Below, piece by piece: positions 1 through 6,806 of a DNA stretch of 23,179 nucleotides. This DNA comes from an uncultured Schwartzia sp. (GTDB taxonomy: Bacteria > Bacillota > Negativicutes > Selenomonadales > Selenomonadaceae), in assembly GCA_905372875.1 (NCBI GenBank), contig CAJPQU010000009.1, positions 1 through 23,179 of the forward strand, in the 5' to 3' direction. A program made the position numbers and the translations under genes. Position 1 is the first letter of the stretch. Each line of letters starts with the position of its first letter. The notes below the pieces were generated by a model. The model made no database searches. It was not told the DNA's origin and saw only the letters and a list, made by a program, of their open reading frames with translations.

Positions 1-41
1 CATGGTGGGGGTCCAGCGTTCGAGTCGCTGTTTGAGCACCA
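1..41 (+). tRNA. 3' end of a tRNA (5' part outside the window)
   Basis: The T arm is complete: a 5-bp stem, CAGCG (14-18) with CGCTG (26-30), around the loop TTCGAGT. It is followed by the 3' acceptor strand TTTGAGC (31-37), discriminator A and an encoded CCA (39-41). The five bases before the T stem, GGGTC, look like a class I variable loop. Bases 4-8 would then be the 3' side of the anticodon stem, and base 1 (C) would be the last anticodon base, implying a GNN codon (Val, Asp, Glu, Gly or Ala). The matching 5' acceptor strand would read GCTCAAA. The amino acid cannot be settled without the missing half. Confidence 0.85.
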
Positions 42-49
42 GTCATTCG

Positions 50-73
50 AGGAGCCGCAAGGCTCCTTTTTTT
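50..73 (+). terminator. Rho-independent terminator of the tRNA
   Basis: AGGAGCC and GGCTCCT form a 7-bp stem around a GCAA tetraloop, followed directly by a run of T up to 73. It lies 9 nt beyond the tRNA CCA, so it ends that transcript and separates it from the carbonic anhydrase gene. Confidence 0.9.
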
Positions 74-98
74 CGTGGAAATGCCGGAAAAGGCTTCA

Positions 99-127
99 TT
101 GACAATCCCCGGGAAGTCTGATAGACT
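99..127 (+). promoter_or_regulatory. Sigma-A type promoter upstream of the gamma-carbonic anhydrase
   Basis: A perfect -35 box TTGACA (99-104) is followed after 17 nt by TAGACT (122-127), one base from TATAAT. Transcription would start near 134, giving a 5' leader of about 260 nt before the carbonic anhydrase start at 396. Confidence 0.7.
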
Positions 128-133
128 GACCCC

Positions 134-395
134 GGATGAGAGATATTATCACCCTGGCAGACGTAAGAACGCCCAGATAAAATGAAGGCTGTCAGATGAT
201 TGGTGCAGATTTTTTGGCCTGTCAAGGGCAAACCGGATCAGAGCGTTGCTCTGGGGAGGATTTGTCTCCCGACAGGGGAAAAAGAGGCGCCAGGATGGCG
301 GCGCTGCATGTATCAGAGCTTCCGCCAAACCGGGGCGTCAGAGAAAAAGTTTGCCGCCGCCAAAAGCGCGGCCCGGCGAAAAAGGAGTGATTTTT
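134..395 (+). other. Long, GC-rich 5' leader of the gamma-carbonic anhydrase
   Basis: There is no convincing gene between the tRNA terminator and the start at 396. The stretch downstream of the promoter contains an interspersed repeat copy (176-265) and then several short inverted repeats, for example GCGCC...GGCGC near 288-308 and GGCGG...CCGCC near 297-327. I could not match it to any riboswitch consensus I know (TPP, c-di-GMP, THF, glycine, ykkC, ZTP). It may be a structured leader, or simply intergenic DNA made longer by the repeat insertion. No terminator-like hairpin with a T run precedes the gene. Confidence 0.4.
176..265 (+). repeat. Interspersed two-hairpin repeat, copy A
   Basis: This stretch aligns with 6582-6672 at roughly 75% identity by eye, with a few small indels. 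Shared blocks are GATAAAATGAA, GTCAGAT, a stem-loop containing CAGAGC...GCTCTG, and a central CAAACCG. The CAGAGC/GCTCTG stem is intact in both copies. The second hairpin (GCAGGA...TCCTGC in copy B) is degraded here. Similar translated strings are familiar to me from Negativicutes intergenic regions, but I cannot verify that here. Confidence 0.65.
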
Positions 396-953
396 ATGTA
401 TACTTTACAAGACGACGTATTTCAGGGGCACCGCCCCCAGATTCACGAAGAGGCCTTCGTCGCCCCCATGGTCTTTCTGTCCGGCGACGTGCGGATCGCG
501 AAACACGCCAGCATCTGGCCAGGGGTCGTGGCGCGGGGCGATGTGAATTACATTTCCGTGGGGGAATGCTCCAACGTGCAGGATCTGACGTGCCTCCACG
601 TCGCTGACGACAATCCCTGCATCATCGGCGACTATGTGACCATCGGCCACGCAGCCGTCGTTCACGGCTGCGAGATTGAGGATCACGTCCTCATCGGCAT
701 GAACGCCACGGTTCTCACGGGGGCGAAGGTCGGACGCGGCTCCATCATCGCCGCCGGAGCCCTGGTGACAGAAAACATGGTGGTGCCCCCCAATTCCTTA
801 GTGGTGGGCGTTCCCGGCAAGGTCGTCCGCACCAAGGACGTCATGAAGAACATCCACGCCCAGGCCATCAAGTATAAATGCGAATGGGCCATCGGCTACG
901 GCGTGAAGCCGGATATTGAAGGCGAAATCTACCACGGGGAAAAGATTATCTGA
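396..953 (+). CDS. Gamma-carbonic anhydrase family protein (YrdA/CaiE-type hexapeptide repeat)
   Basis: The 185-residue protein is made of hexapeptide repeats typical of a left-handed beta-helix trimer, for example VTIGHAAVVHG and VLIGMNATV, and ends in a helical tail. Family metal ligands appear present: H68 (CLHV), H85 (GHAA) and H90 (VVHG), the zinc-binding pattern of gamma-class carbonic anhydrases. Many bacterial relatives bind metal yet show little or no anhydrase activity, so hydration of CO2 is only a family-level expectation. The start at 396 has AAGGAG upstream, separated from the ATG by TGATTTTT; an in-frame extension to 246 lacks support. It is a single-gene unit on the plus strand, bounded by its own promoter and terminator, and the only complete protein gene on this strand. 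Confidence 0.9.
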   Translation: MYTLQDDVFQGHRPQIHEEAFVAPMVFLSGDVRIAKHASIWPGVVARGDVNYISVGECSNVQDLTCLHVADDNPCIIGDYVTIGHAAVVHGCEIEDHVLIGMNATVLTGAKVGRGSIIAAGALVTENMVVPPNSLVVGVPGKVVRTKDVMKNIHAQAIKYKCEWAIGYGVKPDIEGEIYHGEKII

Positions 954-963
954 GTAAACGGAG

Positions 964-1008
964 AAAAAGGGCTGTGCGGCGTGAAATATCCGCCGACAGC
1001 CCTTTTTT
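964..1008. terminator. Bidirectional terminator between carbonic anhydrase and nirJ2
   Basis: AAAAAGGGCTGT and ACAGCCCTTTTTT flank an inner CGGCG/CGCCG stem, giving a long hairpin with T runs on both strands. It lies between two convergent genes and can end both transcripts. Confidence 0.9.
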
Positions 1009-1016
1009 ATTTTCTT

Positions 1017-2012
1017 TCATTCGCCGCGCCGACCGTGGTAAAGGCACCAAGGTTCTTCGGCCATGTAATCGCCGCCGTGATAATAGGCAGCCCGGGCACG
1101 GCAGCCGCCGCAGGCTCTTTTGTAATCGCAGGCTCCGCAGCCCCCGCCGTAATCAAGCGTCCGCAGGCGCTGGAACACTTCGCTGCCCTGCCAGATTTCA
1201 TCAAAGGGCGTCTCCCGCACGTCCCCCACCTCTTCGGTGAGGTAGGCGCAGGGCTGCACTTTTCCCCGGGGGTTGATGATACAGTAGGCCAGCCCCGCCA
1301 AACAGCCCCGGCGAAAGCGGGTCTTCACCCCCATGAGAGAGGCAATGCGGAGAAATTGCGGCGCGCAGGTGGGCTTTAGCTCAATGTCCACGGACTTTTG
1401 CTTCTCCATGATCCGGGTCAGCACCCTCTCATAGGCCTCGGCCCGCAAGGATTCCTCCTCAATGGTCTTCGCCCGTCCGGTCGGCACTAAAAAGAAAAAA
1501 TGATGAGCCACCGCCCCTTTTTCCACCGCAAAATCAGTCATCGCCTCAATCTCGTCGGCGTTCCAATCCATCACCGTGGTATGCACCTGAAAGGCCAATC
1601 CGGCCGCCCGGCAGTTTTCCATGCCTCGCACCGCAGCCTCCCACGCCCCTTTCGCCCCCCGCAGGCGATCGTGTTTCGCCGGATCGAGGGAGTCAAGGGA
1701 AATGCCCATGCCCATGGTTCCCGCCGCTTTGAGATCACGCGCCCAAGCCGGAGTGATGAGGGTGCCATTGGTGCCGAAGACGGGCCGCAGCCCTTCTTTG
1801 GCCGCGAACTCCACCAACTCTAAAATATCCGGCCGCATGAGAGGTTCACCGCCGGAAAAAATCATGATCTTAAAACCCACCCGAGCAATCTCCGTCAGCA
1901 TCTTCTTCGCTTCCACCGTGGACAGCTCATCCTCGGCTTTCGCCCCCGCGTCCCGGTAACAATGGGCGCAGGTCAGATTGCAGGCGTTGGTGGTGTTCCA
2001 GGAAATGATCAT
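1017..2012 (-). CDS. nirJ2: Radical SAM/SPASM protein, NirJ2 (AhbD-like), putative heme biosynthesis
   Basis: A 331-residue radical SAM enzyme. The CX3CX2C motif that binds the SAM-cleaving 4Fe-4S cluster is C11/C15/C18 (CNLTCAHC), followed by the FSGGEPL motif. The C-terminal third carries a cysteine-rich SPASM-like region (CLAG, QPCAY, GGCGACDYKRACGGC), expected to hold an auxiliary cluster. Sequence style and pairing with the upstream gene fit the NirJ2 family of Firmicutes. Its archaeal and sulfate-reducer counterparts (AhbD) oxidatively decarboxylate two propionates of Fe-coproporphyrin to vinyls, giving heme. The start overlaps the nirJ1 stop by 4 nt (ATGA), so translation is coupled. 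I infer a role in the siroheme-dependent heme route; other genes of that path are not in this window. Confidence 0.82.
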   Translation of the reverse strand: MIISWNTTNACNLTCAHCYRDAGAKAEDELSTVEAKKMLTEIARVGFKIMIFSGGEPLMRPDILELVEFAAKEGLRPVFGTNGTLITPAWARDLKAAGTMGMGISLDSLDPAKHDRLRGAKGAWEAAVRGMENCRAAGLAFQVHTTVMDWNADEIEAMTDFAVEKGAVAHHFFFLVPTGRAKTIEEESLRAEAYERVLTRIMEKQKSVDIELKPTCAPQFLRIASLMGVKTRFRRGCLAGLAYCIINPRGKVQPCAYLTEEVGDVRETPFDEIWQGSEVFQRLRTLDYGGGCGACDYKRACGGCRARAAYYHGGDYMAEEPWCLYHGRRGE

Positions 2013-3199
2013 CGTCCGTCCCCCGCGAGGCCGATCTCTTCATCCGTCAGGTAGCAGGCGGGATCGGAAGCCCAGAAATCCCCGGTACGCGCCTCGGCTC
2101 GAGTGCGGAAATTCCCGTTGCACACGGAGAGGAAGCGGCAATCGGCACATCGGCCCCGGAGCAGCGGCTTACGATCCTTCAGCCCCGCCAAAATAGGGTG
2201 CTTTGCCTCCCGCCAGATCTCGCTGAACTTTCGCTCCCGCACGTTGCCGAAGGTATGGTGCTGGGTGAATTGGTCAGGGTGGACGTTCCCCTCCGGATCC
2301 ACTTCCCCAAAGGCGATGCCGGAGCGGTTGCCCCCGTTCATGGACAGAAATTCCCAGATGCTGTGAGCCAATTTCTCGTTGCCCTCGGCCTTCGCCGTAA
2401 GGTAAAGGTAGACCCCGTCGCAGTGGTTGTCCACCGTGAGGATCTCCTTCTTTAGACCCCGGGCCGCGAAATCCCGGGTCCGGCGCAGGATGGTGCCCAA
2501 CGCGGCCCGGGATTCTTCCGGCGTCACATCCTCTTCGGCCATGGCCTCGCCCCGACCGGAATAGACCAAATGGTAAAAGCAGGCCCGGTCGATGTGCTCC
2601 GCCTCTATGAAATCAAAAATGGGATCGAGCTCCCGCACGTTGTGGGCATTGATGGTAAAGCGAAGCCCTACCCGCTGGCCCACAGCCACGCAGTTTTGGA
2701 TACCCTGCATAGCGGCGGCGTAAGCGCCCTTCTGCCCGCGGAAGGCATCATTCACATCTTCCAACCCGTCCAAAGAAATGCCCACGTAAGTCACGCCGAC
2801 CTCTTTGATCTTTTTCGCCGCCTCCAGCGTAATCAGCGTACCGTTAGTGGACAGGGTAGGGCGCACGCCCCGGTCCCGCGCGTAAGCCGCCAGCTCGAAG
2901 AAGTCCGGCCGCACCAAAGGTTCGCCGCCGGAAAAGAGCAGCGCCGGAGAGCGAAACTCGGCCAAATCATCGATGAAGGCCTTCGCCTCCGCCGTAGTCA
3001 GCTCGCCGGCATGAGCCGCGCCGTCAGCGTCCATATAGCAGTGACGACAGCGAAGGTTGCAGGTGCGGGTCATATTCCACACCACGACGGGCCCTCGCCC
3101 CGCTGCAGTCCCGTGCTTCATGCGGGCCGCGCCCGGCCGGTAGCGCAGCTCGTCGCCGCTGTAATCGTCGCCTACGATAAGCTTCGTGACACTAATCAT
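2009..3199 (-). CDS. nirJ1: Radical SAM/SPASM protein, NirJ1 (AhbC-like), putative heme biosynthesis
   Basis: A 396-residue radical SAM protein starting MISVTKL, with a roughly 45-residue N-terminal extension (GDELRYRPGAARMKHG) ahead of the cluster motif C47/C51/C54 (CNLRCRHC). FSGGEPLVRP follows, and near the C-terminus CADCRFLSVCNGNFR, a SPASM-like cysteine set. The N-terminal extension and the WNMTRTCNLRC context are characteristic of NirJ1. The counterpart AhbC removes acetate side chains from didecarboxysiroheme to give Fe-coproporphyrin III. It lies 33 nt downstream of a TetR gene and overlaps nirJ2 by 4 nt, so the three probably form one operon. Function is inferred from family; a peptide-modifying role typical of other SPASM enzymes is less likely because no precursor peptide is visible nearby. 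Confidence 0.82.
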   Translation of the reverse strand: MISVTKLIVGDDYSGDELRYRPGAARMKHGTAAGRGPVVVWNMTRTCNLRCRHCYMDADGAAHAGELTTAEAKAFIDDLAEFRSPALLFSGGEPLVRPDFFELAAYARDRGVRPTLSTNGTLITLEAAKKIKEVGVTYVGISLDGLEDVNDAFRGQKGAYAAAMQGIQNCVAVGQRVGLRFTINAHNVRELDPIFDFIEAEHIDRACFYHLVYSGRGEAMAEEDVTPEESRAALGTILRRTRDFAARGLKKEILTVDNHCDGVYLYLTAKAEGNEKLAHSIWEFLSMNGGNRSGIAFGEVDPEGNVHPDQFTQHHTFGNVRERKFSEIWREAKHPILAGLKDRKPLLRGRCADCRFLSVCNGNFRTRAEARTGDFWASDPACYLTDEEIGLAGDGR

Positions 3200-3232
3200 C
3201 CCTGCCCCATCCCCCCGGGTATGTAATTTCCC

Positions 3233-3847
3233 TTAGTTTTCTCCCAAGCGCGGGCGCAGGCCGTTCAAGAGCAGCTCAATCTTCAGCCGCACGTTGTCCA
3301 TGAAGGAATAAGGCAGCGAGCTGAAGGAAGCCGCCTGGAAGATGGAATGGAACATCTCCGTCACCAGTTCCGCTGAAATCTCGGCGCGAAATTCTCCGCG
3401 TGCCTGCCCGTATTTTACCAACTCCACAAATACCGACTTGAAGGCCGGAGCCATCTTTGGCCGGGGCATCATTTTTTTCATCGGGGATGCTGTCCGGTCC
3501 GCCACGCTCAAAAAGAGCGGCAGAACGAAGCGGTTCGCGTCCAACTTCTCCGCTGTCTTCAGCATGACAGCAGACAAGGTATCGGCGGCCGACCGCTTCT
3601 TTTCCATCATATCTCGGGACGTCTCCCGGGCTTCCTCCACGATCTGCTCCAACAGACACAGAAGCAGCGCTTCCTTGGACTCAAAATAGTTGTAGAACGT
3701 GCCGATGCCTAATTTGGCCGTTCCCATGATGTCAGCGATGGACGTTTCACGCACACCCTTGGCCATAAATTGACTTACAGCTGCTGCCAGGATGGTCTGT
3801 TTTGATTGCAGCTTCTTTCTCTCGCGTCGTCCCATGATTTCCACCAT
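3233..3847 (-). CDS. TetR/AcrR family transcriptional regulator
   Basis: A 204-residue protein with an N-terminal TetR helix-turn-helix at about residues 17-62 (QTILAAAVSQFMAKG, TSIADIMGTAKLGIGTFYNYF), then an all-helical ligand-binding domain with no recognisable specificity. I chose the ATG at 3847 because GGAGGG sits 6 nt upstream; an in-frame ATG at 3877 has no ribosome binding site and would make the GGAGG coding. It is the first gene of a probable operon with nirJ1 and nirJ2. A 13-bp inverted repeat overlaps its presumed transcription start, suggesting autoregulation of the whole operon. The inducer is unknown; a tetrapyrrole or an exported compound would be guesses. Confidence 0.88.
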   Translation of the reverse strand: MVEIMGRRERKKLQSKQTILAAAVSQFMAKGVRETSIADIMGTAKLGIGTFYNYFESKEALLLCLLEQIVEEARETSRDMMEKKRSAADTLSAVMLKTAEKLDANRFVLPLFLSVADRTASPMKKMMPRPKMAPAFKSVFVELVKYGQARGEFRAEISAELVTEMFHSIFQAASFSSLPYSFMDNVRLKIELLLNGLRPRLGEN

Positions 3848-3889
3848 GTGTTTCCCTCCTCTTTCTTCGTTGCTCATACATGATATTTT

Positions 3890-3914
3890 GGCTGAAACAG
3901 CCTCTTTTATTATA
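3890..3914 (-). promoter_or_regulatory. Candidate promoter -10 box and operator of the TetR-nirJ1-nirJ2 operon
   Basis: On the minus strand TATAAT (3914-3909) is followed 6 nt later by the inverted repeat GGCTG-TTT-CAGCC (3902-3890), at the expected transcription start. The upstream region to about 4010 is AT-rich. No good -35 box is found at 17 nt, so the promoter may depend on an activator or an UP element. A repressor on the repeat would block initiation. Confidence 0.4.
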
Positions 3915-4053
3915 CCGAAAATCTTTTCAAATTAAAAGAGTTATTGAAGAATTTTATTGTAAATCTCACCCATCTTATACCCAACCCCCTATAGGAAGAG
4001 CTTCGTCGGCAATAAAAATTTTTCGCCCCCCGGCTCTTGCCCCTTCGGGCCGC

Positions 4054-4084
4054 AAAAACGGCCCCCTCCGCCAAAGAAGGGGCC
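4054..4084 (-). terminator. Terminator of the walJ-htrA-rlmH operon
   Basis: On the minus strand GGCCCCTTC pairs with GAGGGGGCC around TTTGGCG, followed by G and TTTTT. It begins 14 nt after the rlmH stop. Confidence 0.88.
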
Positions 4085-4098
4085 GCCCGGGCTGCGCC

Positions 4099-4578
4099 TT
4101 ACCAGTGATACTTTTCCCCGCGGTTGATCTTGAAGGCGCGGTAAATCTGTTCCATGAGCAGGAGGCGCACCATCTGATGAGTGAAGGTCATCCGGGAAAA
4201 GGACAGCCGCTCCGCCGCGGCTTCTCTCACTTCTTCGGAAAGGCCAAAGGGGCCGCCGATAAGAAAGGTGAGGTCGCTTTTCCCCTCCAAGGTCAAGGAC
4301 GCCAGGCACGCCGCTAATTCTTCTGAGGAGCGTGCCGTGCCGAACACATCTAAGACAAAGAGGTAACTTCCCTCGGGCACGCGCTGTAAGAGGCGGCGGC
4401 CTTCCCGGATCAGGGTCTGCTCCTTTTCTGCCGGAGAAAGACCGTCGCCGACGCGTTCCTCGCTGATTTCGACAATTTCTACGCGGGCCAGCGGGGTGAG
4501 GCGTTTTCGAAATTCGCCGATGCCCTGCGCCAGATACGGTTCCTTGATTTTTCCGGCAGCGACAACGGTGATCTTCAT
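4099..4578 (-). CDS. rlmH: 23S rRNA (pseudouridine-1915-N3)-methyltransferase RlmH
   Basis: A 159-residue SPOUT-class methyltransferase, the usual family length. RlmH methylates pseudouridine 1915 in helix 69 of 23S rRNA in assembled 70S ribosomes. The N-terminus MKITVVAAGKIKEPYL and the C-terminal trefoil-knot region, with FLIGGPFGLSEE, SFSRMTFTHQMVR, LLMEQIYRAFKI and the terminal YHW, are diagnostic. The ATG at 4578 overlaps the htrA stop (TGATG); a GTG one codon upstream is possible but not needed. The gene lacks a ribosome binding site of its own, so translation probably depends on htrA. It is last in the operon, and the same gene order is known in Bacillus and staphylococci, where rlmH (orfX) is close to the origin. 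Confidence 0.96.
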   Translation of the reverse strand: MKITVVAAGKIKEPYLAQGIGEFRKRLTPLARVEIVEISEERVGDGLSPAEKEQTLIREGRRLLQRVPEGSYLFVLDVFGTARSSEELAACLASLTLEGKSDLTFLIGGPFGLSEEVREAAAERLSFSRMTFTHQMVRLLLMEQIYRAFKINRGEKYHW

Positions 4579-5687
4579 CACGATTCGGGGATAGCTTCCA
4601 GTGTCACTGGCAACGTCAGGGTTTCCCCGTCACGCCGGATCTTCACCTGCACCTCTTCTCCCACCTGGTGGGCGGCAATGGCAGCCCGAAGATCGCCGAC
4701 GGTATTCGTCTTCTCATCGTTGATCTCCAAAATGATGTCGCCCCGCTGAATCCCTGCTTTGTCCGCCGGGCCGCTCAAGGTGAGATTCTGTACGTAGACG
4801 CCCGCATCCACATTGAGCTGATAGCCGGCCCGGGCCGCCGTCTCCTTGTCAAAGACCCCGACCCCCATGTAGGGACGGATGACCCGCCCGGTGGCCATGA
4901 GCTGATCCACAATCTCCCGCACCGTATTGATGGGGATGGCGAAGCACATGCCCTCTACGTCTTCCCGAGCGATCTTGATGCTGTTGATGCCGATGACGAG
5001 GCCGTCGGCGTTCACCAGCGCGCCGCCGGAGTTACCGGGATTGATGGCAGCATCTGTCTGAAGGAGTTTCACCCGGCGCTCCTGAATATCCAGGGTACGG
5101 TTCAGGGCGCTGATGACCCCGACGGTAACGCTTCCCTGAAATTCCTGCCCCATGGGATTCCCGATGGCAATGGCGGGCTCTCCCACCACGATGTCATCCG
5201 AATCGCCGAACTGAGCGGCGGGAAGATCGTCGGCATCCACTTTGATCACCGCAATGTCCGTGGGCGCGTCCACGCCCACCACTTTCCCCTTTAAGGTGCG
5301 GCCGTCAGCCAGAGATACCAAGATCTCCCGCGCGCCGTCAATGACGTGATTATTCGTCACAATGTACCCGTCTTTACGGAAAATGACCCCGGAACCAAAG
5401 CCTTCCTGCTGGATAGGGTTATTGAACCAATCCCGCACCAGCGTCTTGTTGGTGATGCCTACCACCGCCGGCCCCACAGCTTCCGCCGCCCGAACGACAG
5501 GCGTATTGCGGGCCGCCGAAAGGTTCCGGGAAACGGCCGTAGAGGCCACGGGAATGCTGCTTCCCCCAGCATCGTTCGCCGTATTGGCCCGACTGTCCGT
5601 ACAGCCTGAGAGGAGAACCGCTCCCACCGCGAAGGCCGCCGTCAGCGCTCCCATTTTTTTCTTCCAGTTATGATAAAACCATCCCAT
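4578..5687 (-). CDS. htrA: HtrA/DegP-type trypsin-like serine protease with PDZ domain, predicted lipoprotein
   Basis: A 369-residue envelope quality-control protease. The catalytic triad is visible as H114 (TNNHVID), D144 (PTDIAVI) and S220 (NPGNSGGAL). A single PDZ domain occupies roughly residues 270-365 (GVYVQNLTLSGPADKAGIQRGDIIL). The N-terminus has positive charges, a hydrophobic stretch and a lipobox LLSGC with C29. It should therefore be lipid-anchored after signal peptidase II cleavage, whereas Firmicute HtrA proteins usually keep a transmembrane anchor. The start at 5687 has GGAGGG 7 nt upstream; a longer frame to 5747 has none. It lies 72 nt downstream of walJ and overlaps rlmH, matching the Bacillus yycJ-htrA arrangement. 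Confidence 0.93.
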   Translation of the reverse strand: MGWFYHNWKKKMGALTAAFAVGAVLLSGCTDSRANTANDAGGSSIPVASTAVSRNLSAARNTPVVRAAEAVGPAVVGITNKTLVRDWFNNPIQQEGFGSGVIFRKDGYIVTNNHVIDGAREILVSLADGRTLKGKVVGVDAPTDIAVIKVDADDLPAAQFGDSDDIVVGEPAIAIGNPMGQEFQGSVTVGVISALNRTLDIQERRVKLLQTDAAINPGNSGGALVNADGLVIGINSIKIAREDVEGMCFAIPINTVREIVDQLMATGRVIRPYMGVGVFDKETAARAGYQLNVDAGVYVQNLTLSGPADKAGIQRGDIILEINDEKTNTVGDLRAAIAAHQVGEEVQVKIRRDGETLTLPVTLEAIPES

Positions 5688-5759
5688 CTGTATGCCCTCC
5701 TTTATCCTTGCGAAGATAAGGCCTATCCGCCCCCTTCGCGCTGTCATCCTGTATGTTTC

Positions 5760-6533
5760 TCAGCCGCTCTCGCCGAAACTCACCGGCTCTCGTTGTCGGG
5801 CCAAGGCAATGGTCAGACCGGAGAGCGGCACTCCCTGCCGCCCGAGGATATCCCGCACCGTTTCTTCGGCTAATTCCGGCCGATTATTCTCCTCACTCAG
5901 ATGGGCGAGAAAAACCTGCGCTGGGCGCCGCTTCATCCGCGCCAAAGCCCACGCAGCATCAAGGTTTGAGAGATGCCCTCGGCTGCTCAAAATGCGCTGC
6001 TTGAGAGGCCAGGGATAGCCGCCCTGCTTTAAGGTAGCCGTGTCGTGGTTCGCCTCTAAGATGAGAACGTCCGCGTCCTCGATGGCGTCCTGCACCGCGC
6101 CGGTAACGAAGCCTAAATCTGTGGCCACGGTACAGGTTCGGCTGCCCCGCACTCGATACCCCACTGGCTCCGCCGCGTCATGGGAGAGGGGAAACGGCTC
6201 CACCTTCACCCCACCGATGGCCATATTGCCCCGAAAGGGATGCAGGCACTGGGGAGGCAGGAGATCGCGCCCGGGCAGCGCCGCGATGGTTCCGGGGCGG
6301 CTGTACACGGGAAGAGGCACTTCCCGCAGCAGGGCGGCCAGCCCCGCCACATGATCCCGATGCTCGTGGGTAAGAAACACCCCGTCCAACGCCTCCAGGG
6401 TCATTCCCAGCGCCGCCAGGCCCTGTTTAAGGCGCCGCAGACCGATGCCCACATCCAACAGGAGGCGCGTCCCATCCATTTCCATAAAAATGGCGTTGCC
6501 CTTGCTGCCGCTGGCCAAAATCGAAAGCCGCAT
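5760..6533 (-). CDS. walJ: MBL-fold metallo-hydrolase, WalJ/YycJ family
   Basis: A 257-residue metallo-beta-lactamase-fold protein. It begins MRLSILASGSKGNAIF, the usual YycJ start, and has the metal motif THEHRDH at about residues 58-64, then PLSHDA and ILEANHD supplying further ligands. YycJ proteins are linked to the WalRK cell-wall regulon and reported as 5'-3' exonucleases in mismatch repair and DNA processing; the exact role varies by species. GGGAGGGA lies upstream of the ATG at 6533. A longer in-frame reading to 6707 runs through the intergenic repeat and is not coding. It is first in the operon with htrA and rlmH. The two-component genes walR and walK, normally just upstream, are missing here. 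Confidence 0.93.
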   Translation of the reverse strand: MRLSILASGSKGNAIFMEMDGTRLLLDVGIGLRRLKQGLAALGMTLEALDGVFLTHEHRDHVAGLAALLREVPLPVYSRPGTIAALPGRDLLPPQCLHPFRGNMAIGGVKVEPFPLSHDAAEPVGYRVRGSRTCTVATDLGFVTGAVQDAIEDADVLILEANHDTATLKQGGYPWPLKQRILSSRGHLSNLDAAWALARMKRRPAQVFLAHLSEENNRPELAEETVRDILGRQGVPLSGLTIALARQREPVSFGESG

Positions 6534-6581
6534 CTTTCTCCGATCCCTCCCCGAAAAGCGCCGTTTCCTTCGGAAATCACT

Positions 6582-6672
6582 GATAAAATGAAAGCCGTCA
6601 GATTGGCGCAGGATTTTTGTCCTGCCGAGAAAACAAACCGAACGCAGAGCATGGCTCTGGGAAAAATTTGTG
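6582..6672 (+). repeat. Interspersed two-hairpin repeat, copy B
   Basis: This is the partner of 176-265. It contains two clear stem-loops: GCAGGA-TTTTTG-TCCTGC (6608-6625) and CAGAGC-ATG-GCTCTG (6645-6659). Here the element is antisense to the walJ leader, while copy A is in sense with its downstream gene. Orientation relative to genes is therefore not conserved, which suits an interspersed repeat better than a cis-acting leader. Confidence 0.65.
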
Positions 6673-6740
6673 ACGTCGGCCGGGCGAAACGGGTGTGCCA
6701 AGATCATGGGCTGAATTTATCAGTGACTCCTTAATACAGC

Positions 6741-6779
6741 AGGCGGCTTTTCCACAAGTGGATTGTAGGAAAGCCGCCT
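6741..6779. repeat. 12-bp hairpin downstream of hydE
   Basis: AGGCGGCTTTTCC (6741-6753) pairs with GGAAAGCCGCCT (6768-6779), with one bulged base, across a 14-nt loop. It lies 28 nt beyond the hydE stop and probably ends that operon. The minus-strand continuation (GCTGTATTAAGG) has no T run, so it may instead stabilise the mRNA 3' end. Confidence 0.5.
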
Positions 6780-6806
6780 GTAAATTTTCTGTAAATCCGC
6801 TGCGTA

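Noticed and set aside
134..395. Known riboswitch in the carbonic anhydrase leader
   Set aside because: None of the conserved cores that I can recall (TPP, c-di-GMP, THF, glycine, ykkC, ZTP) is present.
6534..6707. N-terminal extension of WalJ
   Set aside because: It translates the interspersed repeat. The protein at 6533 begins exactly where the family does.
6748..6756. DnaA-box-like TTTTCCACA
   Set aside because: A single relaxed match inside a hairpin, without other boxes or an AT-rich unwinding region; not evidence of oriC.
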